Part shown: in pieces, positions 1 to 8,700 of the stretch
Numbering within the stretch: position 1 is the first letter of the stretch
How the letters are laid out: every line of letters starts with the position of its first letter
DNA from: Fratercula arctica
Lineage: Eukaryota > Chordata > Aves > Charadriiformes > Alcidae
DNA length: 64,000 nucleotides
Direction: 5' to 3'
Assembly: GCA_947846985.1 (NCBI GenBank)
Contig: CANTUZ010000005.1
Location: 53,347,389 to 53,411,388 of the forward strand
The notes under the pieces: model-generated
Seen by the model: only the letters and a program-made list of their open reading frames with translations
What the model was told of the DNA's origin: nothing
Database searches by the model: none
Program-made: the position numbers and the translations under genes

Positions 1-3000
1 GCTCTTCAAAAGCAGTAGGCCCAAAACAATTATGAACTAAACTCCTCAGTTATCATTTGAATTGTATGCGATTGTCGGTACCTAATCATCACAAATGCTA
101 ATCCATTTCTGATGCCTTTAAGGGAATTCTGGAGAATATCAGCTTTCTCTTGCTTTGGGAAGAGAACACTATTTTCAGTGTTGCTATGTTTAAGCATGGC
201 AGTTGACAACACCTTAAACTTTCTGTTTGCATTTGGAGATATTTTAAGACACTGGTTTCAGTTGCCAGCATCGGTGCTAGGACCTGAAAACAACGTAGCC
301 TTTACAAGAAGGTTTTCATTTCTAAGTGCAATATGAAAAGGAGGAAGCTGCCACCTTAATATGCTGGAGTAAGACTTAAAGTATAAACTCTGACTTGTAT
401 CTTTGGGAGTCAGAGCTTTTAAGTTTTGTTGTTTCTTAACTTTAAAAATCACCATCCTATTTATCTATAAAATAAAAACTTTTCAATGTTTATAAACAGA
501 AGTCTGTTACTGCAGATACATATCAATGGCGCTTTTTTTTTTTTTTTTGCATATGTTTGTTGCTAGATAGCAGTGCTGGCGGTCAGCTGCTGTAGCTTAC
601 TCTCCTGCCTTTCCCTGAGTGCGTGTGTTTGGTTGATCTTTTTTCTTGTCCTATGCTCTGTGCATAGTTACTTGTCTGTAGCCTGATGTTATGGGGCTGG
701 CTGGGTGCAACAGAGCCTGTTTTTCATTTCTCCGCCTTTGCATTAACAGGGAGATACCTCTGGCTGGACTGTGTTTTTTAACTTGATGCTGTAGTTTTTA
801 AACTCAGCAGTTGTGTTGTGACTAGGTGGAGTTATTTAAAGAAGAACAATGTAAGAGGAAGCATCAAAAATAGACATTTTTAGGAAAAACTGCCTAAGTT
901 TCTGTTGTGCAAGCATGTGGCCTCTAGCAAATTTGTCAGGGCGCCTGATGCGATGAGGCAAGCTGTCTGGATGCGGAGCACGTGCTGGGCGCGGCGGTGA
1001 CTTACCGAGCAGAGGTTGGTGTTTGTAGACTTCTCCATCAGAAGCCTGTTTTCAGATTAAAGCTGTTGACAAGCTTTACAACTGACCACAGAAAGATACA
1101 CAATCTAATTCAGGCAAATGCTGTGCCTCTAAGGATTTGAGCTTGGGGTGGAAAGCGGCAATGGAGAAAATTAGTATAAACTATTAATTAACAAAGTGCA
1201 TAGGAATACTACACAACAGGAGTAGAAGAGGAGAGCTACCTCCCCTGCTGCTTCCAGTATTTTTGGCACTAGTGGCACATCAACAGGTGAAGTCTTACCC
1301 ACAAAGTAAAGGAAACACGATAAAAATTAATGATTAAATTGTTTTTTACTGTAGTCTTTGAGAAGTAGCGGTGAAATAACTTTAAGCTCGATTATCCTGA
1401 AGATTTGTGTATAGTGTCAAGGCTGATTAGGTCTCAGTCACAGAAAATAACTGCCTGTGACACAAACTGACATAAGAACTAATTGAGAAGTACTGTAGGC
1501 TTTTGAGATAACCAAGCTCAAAGAAGTTTTACAACCTCTTTAAAGCCTACAGTACTTCTCAATTAGTTCTTGATTGTAAATGACAGATAATAGCGCAAAT
1601 CTCTTTCTACAGCAGTGGCATTAATAAAAGATGTGAGACTAGCTTATACTAGAACTTACTCATACAGATCCATTTAGTTCTTTTCACTGAGTGGGCAGAG
1701 AAGATGAATTGCTACAACTTCCACGTAGGGGTGGGAAAGCTATTTTTACTCATACTCTTTTAAAATGAGTTAGCTCTCCTAAAGCAGAAGCTGTAATAAT
1801 AGAGGCAGTAATGAAGTCCTCAGAAGATTGCTAACCTCTACCAGCTTAGCAATCATTCAGAGCTTAAATTTTCTGCCAAGAAAGCGAGTAGCTGTAACAC
1901 AAGGTTGATTAATACTCGTAGTGCCACCTACCCTGGATTCCTTTTCACTGTGTCTGTATCACAAAGAAAAGCTTTGTTGGACTGTGTGAGGATCACTCCG
2001 GGCAGTCTGAGTGTTCATTTCATTCGTTGCTTGACCTTCACCTGACAGTCCCATCCTGGCCCAGGGAAATGTCTGCCACATTTTCTTAACTGCTGCTGAG
2101 AGTGTTCTTCTCCGTTTCCTCCCATGGGAGAGCAGGTCCAGTGAAGAGCATCACTTCAGGCTGCAGCCCTTCAAACTTGGACAGAAGTTGCGATAAAATG
2201 TGTTCCTCCTGACACGTTTCTTCCAGCAGCGAAGTAGAATATTTTTTTTAATTAAAAATACAAGGATTGAATTATCCTTGGAACAAAACTTTCTGTTTTG
2301 TGCAGGATACCTGTTAACTCCCCTTATTTTCTCTTGCCAGGTCCATTGTCTTCTTCAAAGGATGCTTTCTAGTTTATTATTCTATTAGTTTCTAAAATAC
2401 ACTGCTTTTCATGCGCCAGTCTTGGATAAGAACCTCTTTTCTACAGATGACCTAATGCGTGAAAGCAGTTTAATAACTTTGTCAGGTAGTTAATTTGTAA
2501 GAACTGCCTCATCTTAGCTCTCCTTAAAGCTAGCCCTAAGGTACAGGTTTCTTCTGGGAAGAACAAAAATGCTACAGCCACAAGAAGGTACTTCTGCTCA
2601 ACTCTCAGTCCTCAAAGCCCATGACTAGCCCAGTGAATTTTGTCTAGTGGATGTGCCCAAAACCACTGCTCAGTTGCTTACCCTGCTGGGTGTTAACCTC
2701 GTTGCCATACGTTAAGCCTCATGATACATTATGTCCTAACTGCCAGATTACTGTGTGTTTTAGAGAGAATATGCTATCTGGAGTAGCTTGTGTATAAATT
2801 AACTTTTAAGCTAGAATGAGTGGGAATTACACAGCGGCTGCAATGGGTGAATGGCATTCAGGCCTTTTTAATGGAAATAATGAGTGAATCTTGCAATTTT
2901 AGACAATGTGCTGATTATCAGGCATAATGGTGGGATCACCCCCTTTCCCTCACAGAACTATCTGAGTGCCTAATAAGTATCTTTTTATTTATTAAATAAA

Positions 3001-4495
3001 TAAATATTATATTATTTTATTTATTTATTAACTAAAGATCACAAATTCATGCTGAATGTTAATTTTTGCTTTTTAGCCATCCCACAGTTCCCACCGTTGT
3101 TGGGGTGTTAGGACTGTAGTCTGGAGGAGTGGGAGGTGGAAAAAAAGAAAAAGGAAAAAAAAAAAAAGGAATATGGTGCTCTCAGATGTCGCTCTACAAC
3201 ACGCTTCCAAAGCTGCAGAACAGAGCTCATAAAAGCTGCCATTGCTTTAGCACAGGCTTTTTTTTTTTACTAAATGTTGCCTTTGCCATTTTGATAAGCC
3301 ACTTCCTTCCATAAATTATCTATCCTAAAACACTTTAAGCATTTTACCACTTTAAGATTTTGCAGCCTGACAAGAGATGAGAATTAATGTTTCATTTTCT
3401 CTCACCCTAAGTCCTCAGCAACTCACTAGTTTTCAGAGTTGGTCTTTTCTCTGCAGTTACGCCTCTGTCCTATCTACTAACAGAACAATGGGGGGGTGAG
3501 TTTCTTACAATACAAGTACGTAAAGATGTCCAAAATACGTTTACTGAACCTCTTTTCTGGCTCCCCCGCCATTTCAAACAGGCAACTTTGTGCTCATAAA
3601 AATTCATAATTTCTTCTCATACTTTGTCTGCTGTGCACAAGTCTCAAGATTTGCTGAGTTTCCATAATACATAAACAAATTCTGCCAGTGGAACATACAG
3701 AAATGAGAAAAAAATTGCTTTTCGCGCTATTAAATCAGTCAGGTTTAATATCTGCATTGTCATCAAAAGAAAGAACAAGCTGCCTTGGCAGAGGGATTGG
3801 GTTATGCTGGTTTATACAGCCAAGAACTGTTACACATCATGTACTCGTAGGTGTTACTTCACTATTTACACTTTCTTCCCCTGTAAAATAAACTACAGCA
3901 ACCAGTGTAAAAGCCTGCTACTTTTGCCCTAGGATCTGCCCAAAGTTTTGGTTTTAGAAAGCATCTCCAAAAATAACTATGCTCCTTTCTTATTTTTAAG
4001 CCAAGCTGAGAGTTCTGCGTAGGCAGAATATTAAGTTTTGCTCTTCACTTTGACTCAGCTACCAAATGACCCTTAAAATCCACCTGGATAAAACTCAGTG
4101 ATGGAAGAAAGTATGTAAGATTGACCACTGCATGAAAAAAACCCCAAACACTTGGAGAAAACATGCTTAGGACAGACAGCAGTTTCGAATTGTGGAATAT
4201 TAAAGATAATTCCCAAAGTTGGACCGGCTTGTCGCTTTCCTGGCTGTCAGAAAAACTGAGGATTTCTTTGAAACCGAGATTCCCAACTCTTTCAATCTGC
4301 TTTGTCTATGACCTTTCCCAGGAAAATGATTGATGGGTGAATAAAATAAGCCTTTTAGATAGCGGGGGAAAATAATCTTTCATTGCAGGACTGTAGAGGA
4401 TTTTTGTAGGACTGTTCGGGAATGGATGGAGTCCTACAGGTGTGTTTTTATTTTGAATACTATAGTGTACTTTGTCTCCATACAAATATAAGTTG
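1..4495. other. intergenic or 3' flank, no gene recognised
   Basis: No reading frame here resembles a known protein and no convincing exon was found. The human neighbour I would expect next to GON7 (LYSET/TMEM251, a small membrane protein) is not visible, so if present it lies further left. AT-rich stretches occur at about 2982-3032, with overlapping ATTTA pentamers, and there are several AATAAA words (for example 471-476). These are too common in AT-rich DNA to assign a transcript end. The one striking element is the inverted repeat at 1474-1571, listed separately. Confidence 0.6.
1474..1571. repeat. perfect inverted repeat, 30-bp arms, 38-nt loop
   Basis: The left arm is 1474-1503 and the right arm 1542-1571. 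Each is the exact reverse complement of the other over 30 bases, and the match stops at both ends (t/g outside, t/t inside). Transcribed from either strand, this would fold into an uninterrupted 30-bp hairpin with a 38-nt loop. No flanking direct repeat or transposon terminus was recognised. A template-switch mutation, a foldback element or a hairpin RNA locus could each explain it. Confidence 0.9.
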
Positions 4496-4502
4496 TCTTC
4501 TA

Positions 4503-4732
4503 GAATCATAGAATCTTCACGGTTGGAAAGGACCTTTGAGATCATCGAGTCCAACCATACACACACAAGAATGGTTTGGGTTGGAAGGGACCTTAAAGAT
4601 CATCCAGTCCCACCCCCCTGCCCTGGGCAGGGACACCTCCCACCAGACCAGGCTGCTCAAAGCCCCGTCCAGCCTGGCCTTGAACACCTCCAGGGATGGG
4701 GCAGCCACAACTTCCCTGGGTCTTGTACCACT
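4503..4732 (-). mobile_element. two adjacent CR1 LINE 3' ends
   Basis: Both copies are in reverse orientation. The first (about 4503-4556) starts with the complement of the CR1 terminal ATTCTATGATT motif and runs through the typical ttggaaaggacctt segment. The second (about 4571-4732) restarts with ggtttgggttggaagggacc and continues into the CR1 3' UTR (gaccaggctgctcaaagcc, cctccagggatggggcagcc). The restart of the same terminal block within 70 bp indicates two insertions rather than one element. They lie just past the predicted end of GON7. Confidence 0.85.
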
Positions 4733-4770
4733 TTAAGATCACATCTGCAAAAAGTTAACTCTTTCCAGAT

Positions 4771-4776
4771 TTTATT
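4771..4776 (-). terminator. GON7 poly(A) signal AATAAA
   Basis: The plus strand reads tttatt, so the minus strand has AATAAA about 320 nt beyond the GON7 stop. It is the first canonical hexamer downstream of the gene and precedes the CR1 pair, implying a 3' UTR of roughly 340-350 nt. No transcript evidence is available. Confidence 0.55.
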
Positions 4777-5098
4777 ACTTCAAAACTCATGTGAAGAAAT
4801 GTTATGACTTGGAAAAAAGCCATTAGAAATGTAGCAGTCGGGAGACTTGTGACAACATTTTATAGTTGTCAATTCTCAAGGTTCCTCTCGCCGTACAGGG
4901 GTCCCTGTCACCAACACGCCACCAAGGCCACGGCGCGGCCCTTTGTTAAGGCTCCCGCGTTAAAATCGTGTCAGGAGCAACATTTCGCTTTTAAACCAGG
5001 AACACCAGAGCCGGGGGCGCCTGCGGCCTGCCCCGGCCCGGGGCACCGGCACCCGCAGCCTCCCTTTCTCGGCCTCAACCTGGTCCCCAGCGCCACCG

Positions 5099-5220
5099 TC
5101 AGAGCCGCTGAACTCGCGTCCGCTTCGCAGGCGGGTCGCTGGCGCCCGCCTCAGCGTCCATGTTGTCTTTGCCTTCATCATCGTCATCCTCCTCCTCTTC
5201 CTCATCGTCCTCGTCGTTAC
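5099..5220 (-). CDS. GON7: GON7 exon 2, acidic tail and stop
   Basis: The acceptor is gggcag, read from the minus strand just above 5220. The split Gly codon continues as GNDEDDEEEEE, followed by a D run and a conserved-looking PPAKRT motif before TGA at 5101-5099. The intron between the two exons is only 82 bp. Confidence 0.92.
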
Positions 5221-5516
5221 CTGCCCGGGGTTCAAGCGGGGGGCGGATGAGCAGAGCCCGCCCCGGGGCCGCCAGAGCCCGCCCGCCCCCGCCGCCACTC
5301 ACCGGGCGGCCCCCCGCCGTCGCCGCCCGCCGCCTCCCTCTCCTCCTGCACCAGCGGCGCCAGCAGCTCCACCACCCGCTGCTGCAGCTCGGCCAGGCCC
5401 CGCCGCAGCTCCCGCAGCTGGCCGCTCTCGCCCTCCTCCTCCGCCGGGCGCGGCAACGGCACCCGCACCGACCGCGTCCGCCCGTCGCGGCCCCGCAGCT
5501 CCGCCACCAGCTCCAT
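5099..5516 (-). CDS. GON7: GON7, subunit of the KEOPS/EKC tRNA t6A complex
   Basis: Spliced CDS is 5516-5303 plus 5220-5099, 336 nt, 111 aa. GON7 is the fifth subunit of KEOPS, which makes N6-threonylcarbamoyladenosine at position 37 of ANN-decoding tRNAs; it binds LAGE3 and is largely disordered in its C-terminal half. The protein starts MELVAELRGRDG and has a helical segment (LRELRRGLAELQQRVVELLAPLVQ, about residues 35-58) matching the family core. An acidic E/D run follows from about residue 72, and a short basic end contains PPAKRTR. Human GON7 is about 100 aa. It is the minus-strand neighbour of UBR7, as in human. The first in-frame ATG gives the family N-terminus; only a GTG lies upstream in the same frame. 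Codon use is extremely GC-rich, which may make this gene easy to lose in short-read bird assemblies. Confidence 0.93.
5303..5516 (-). CDS. GON7: GON7 exon 1, coding part
   Basis: Residues 1-71 plus one base. The ATG is at 5516-5514. The donor after CCC-G is GTGAGT (plus-strand actcac at 5297-5302). It encodes the conserved N-terminus and the helix that packs on LAGE3 in the human complex. Confidence 0.92.
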
Positions 5517-5634
5517 CCCGCCGCCGGGCCCGCCCCGCCCCGCCGTCACGTGGGGCGGGCGCCCTTCCGCTTCCGCTGGGGCGCCCCCTGGCGCCTCGGT
5601 CGCGTGTTTCCCGCCTCGGCCTCGCGTCCCGGCG
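5517..5634. promoter_or_regulatory. GON7/UBR7 bidirectional CpG-island promoter
   Basis: The 118 bp between the two divergent ATGs must contain both 5' UTRs and core promoters. There is no TATA box. Visible motifs are an E-box in GTCACGTG (5545-5552; USF/MITF/TFEB-type), two abutting ETS cores in CTTCCGCTTCCG (5564-5575; GABP/ELK-type on the minus strand), GC boxes around 5531-5559, and a CTCF-like core GCGCCCCCTGGCGC (5581-5594). This is a typical housekeeping arrangement. Binding is inferred from the motifs only. Confidence 0.8.
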
Positions 5635-5799
5635 ATGGAGGCGGCGGCGGCGGAGGGCGCCGAGCCGGCGGGCGGCGGCGGCGGCGCGGAGGAGCCGGTG
5701 GTCTCCTTGGCGGAGGTGCTGGCGGAGAACGAGGAGCTGGAGAAGGAGGCGCGGGCCGTGCTGGGGGGCAGCGACCACGAGCGGTGCAGCTACTCACAG
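5635..5799 (+). CDS. UBR7: UBR7 exon 1
   Basis: Residues 1-55. The ATG at 5635 is followed by a low-complexity Ala/Gly/Glu N-terminus, then the conserved VVSLAEVL and AVLGGSD blocks; CSYSQ begins the UBR box. The donor is CAG|GTGGGG, with a 17-base G run 23 nt further on. Confidence 0.95.
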
Positions 5800-8700
5800 G
5801 TGGGGGCGGGGCCGGGCGCCGCGGGGGGGGGGGGGGGGGAAGCACCGTGGGCGGGGCTGGTAGGCGGGGCCGGAGAGCGAGGGCGTGGCCAGGCGCCGCG
5901 GGGGGCGGGGCCTTGTGAGTCGCGGCGAGGGTCTGTGGGCGGGGCCGATAGGGCTGGGGTGGGGGCTTTGGATTGGGGGCGAGGGGCTGGGGGCGGGGCC
6001 TAATGGCTGGGGCGGGGACTTTGGATTGGGGCGAGGGGCTGGGGGCGGGGCCAAGGGGGCTGGGGGCGGGGCCGATTGGTTGGGGCGGGGGCTTTGGATT
6101 GGGGCGAGGGGCTGGGGGCGGGGCAGAGGGCCTGGGGCGGGGCCTTTGTGTTCGGCGCGAGGGGCTGGGGGCGGGGCCGCCCGGTGCCGGGACCCCCCTC
6201 TCCTCCCTTCCCGGTTCCACTGTATGCCGCCCGCCCCGCAGGGCGCGGTGAAGCGGCAGGCGCTGTACGCCTGTAGCACCTGCACGCCGCCCGGCGGGGA
6301 GCCGGCGGGGATCTGCCTGGCCTGCAGCTACGAGTGCCACGGCACCCACCGCCTCTTCGAGCTCTACACCAAGAGGTACCGGCGGGGCGGGGCGGGGCGG
6401 GGCGGATGCGCGCGCCCGTCGCGGCGGCGGGAAGCGCGCGTGCGCGGGGGGGTGGGCGGGGCCGGCTCGCGCCCCTTCAGGCGGCGGCCGGCGGGACCCC
6501 ACGGTGGCCCTGGGCCTTGTGCCCTTCTCATGGCGCCCCCTCCTGCCGGCGGACACCTTCCCGTCTTGGTGCTGGGCCGCTCCACGGGGGGAGCCAGCCA
6601 GGGGGATTTCCCCAGAGCATCCTCCGCTGGATAATGCGTTTCGGTGAGGTAGCGCAGCGTGCAAATGTGTAAACTCCTACAAAGTACAGCATTCCCAGCA
6701 AAACTGCACGGGTAGCGGAGGTCATAGAATCGTCTAGGTTGGAAGGGTCATCAAAGATCATCAAATCAAAACCATCACTAAATCATGTCCCTCAGCACCG
6801 CGTTTACCTGTCTTAAATACCCCCAGGGATGGTGATTCAACCACTTCCCTGGGCAGCTTGTTCCTGTGTTTGATAACCCTTTTAGTGAAGAAATTTTCCT
6901 AATATCTGTCCTAAACCTCCCCTGATGTAACTTGAGGCCGTTTCTTCTTGTCCTATTGCCTGTTACTTGGGAGAAGAGACGGACCCCCCCCCCAGCTACA
7001 CCCTCATTCCAGGTAGTTGTAGAGAGCGATAAGGTCTCCCTCCTTTTCTCCAGGCTGAACAATGCCAGCTCCCTCAGCTGCTGCTCATAGGACTTGTGCT
7101 CCAGACCCCTCAGCAGCTTTTGTGCTCTTCTCTGAACACACTCTATTTCCTCAGTGTCTTTCCTGTAGTGAGGGGCCCAAAACTGGGCACAGTATTCAAG
7201 GTGGGGCCTCACCAGTTGTGGGTACAGAGGTACAAGCACTTCCCTAGTCCTGCTGGACACAGGATTTCCAATACAAGCCAGGATGCTCTCGGACACCTGA
7301 GCACGCTGCTGGCTGTTGTTCAGCTGGCTGTTGACCAACACCTTCAGGCCCTTTTGCGCCAGGCAGCTCTCCAGCCAGCGCTGCATGGGGCTGTTGTGCA
7401 GGACCTGGCACTTGGCCTTATTGAACCTCATACCATTGGCCTCGGCCCATCGTTCCAGCCTGTCCAGATCCCCCTGTAGTGCCAGGTTGGGTCACTGAGG
7501 TACCCTTTTCCCTCCATTCACTTGGCATATCAGTCCTATTTAAGTGAGAGCTCAGGTGTCTGAGTCAGAGACAAGAGCTTAATCGCCTTCGTGGGTCCAG
7601 GCTGCGTAAACCAACCAGTTCACACTCCTCTTTCGCCAACACACGTGCTCATGTTTTTGAGTGTGGTGGTTGCAGCACCCGGGGTTAGCTGTGCCACTGC
7701 GCTCTCCCAGCCACGCGCTGTTGCAATTGGTGGTGTTAGCTGAGATCTGCCTAGAGCACTATGTGAGAGGGTAGGGCTGCGAGGCCCTTTGGTCAGTTCT
7801 AACTGATGCTGGTGTTAAATAACAGCAAGAATATTTTTATAGTTTCTAATAAACTGCAGGGAGTTGTTAGGAACACAAAAATTTAATGTGTTTTCAGCTA
7901 ATAAAAACCCTGAAATGCGATGTTTTTCTCCCCAGGAACTTCCGCTGTGACTGTGGAAATAGCAAGTTCAAAAATCTGCAGTGCAAGTTGCTCCCAGTAA
8001 GTTTAGACACAGGTTTCATACACACAGAACCAAAATAACAGTCTTGGGAGGTTGGTGCCTTGCCTCAGCTGGTGCTGACTCATGCGATGCCTCTGCTTTT
8101 CCCCACAAGTTAAACAAGGTGGGAGTATTACAGCAGGAGATAAAACTGCTGAGGGACTAAAGGGAAATGTTGAGAGGAGAGAGGATGTTTGATCCTCGTC
8201 ATCCGTGAATGCAGCAGTTCTGCATCCATGCTCAGCGTAATGCCACAAACATGTTGTGGTGCCTGCACTAATACATCTCATTAGCTTTAAGCTGGCTTCA
8301 AGAGAACCTTTTGGGGTGCGATTTTGCAGTTACATTAAGGAAATTTAAGGTGCTGCTGCTGCTAAGGGACAGTTCCCTCCCCTTCTTCCTGGTGACATTA
8401 GTGCCCTAATCTTTTTTGATAGGTTGTCACCGGAGCCTACTGATAGTATAGTTTTTTACTGTATTAAGCTCCCTGTGCTTTAGTTCTCGGCATTTTGGAC
8501 TCGTCAAGTAGTTCGTAATCTTGTGGGAAGAGGCGTCAGGAAGCTGCTTGGCTTGCCTGCAGTGCCGCTCCCAGCGTAATAACAGTCCAAATGTAGAAAC
8601 AGCAAGTGGTTTTGTGTATGCTCATTTTGTTCTGGCAGAATTGGGACAGATCCAGAGCTAGTCAGCCTGGGGCTACAGTCCAGTCATCCCTGCAGAGACA

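Larger units (their letters stand above)
5000..6500. promoter_or_regulatory. CpG island covering GON7, UBR7 exons 1-2 and UBR7 intron 1
   Basis: This stretch is extremely G+C- and CpG-rich compared with the AT-rich flanks. It spans both divergent gene starts, all GON7 coding sequence and the first two UBR7 exons. Several long open frames here on both strands (up to 372 codons) result from the composition and lack of stops, not from genes. Confidence 0.85.

Noticed and set aside
1..4495. expected neighbour LYSET/TMEM251 or MOAP1
   Set aside because: No frame matches the short membrane protein LYSET or MOAP1. If the synteny holds, they are left of the window.
5160..5918. 252-codon plus-strand frame starting with a serine run
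   Set aside because: It is antisense to both GON7 exons; the serine run is the complement of the GON7 acidic Glu/Asp codons.
5546..6664. 372-codon minus-strand open frame, proline/arginine-rich
   Set aside because: It lies over the GC-rich minisatellite and the antisense of UBR7 exons 1-2. The composition is explained by the repeat units and by lack of AT for stop codons, and it has no domain.
6778..7431. 217-codon frame that could be mistaken for a reverse-transcriptase gene
   Set aside because: It is the decayed C-terminal end of CR1 ORF2, lacking catalytic motifs and containing frame damage; listed as a mobile element.
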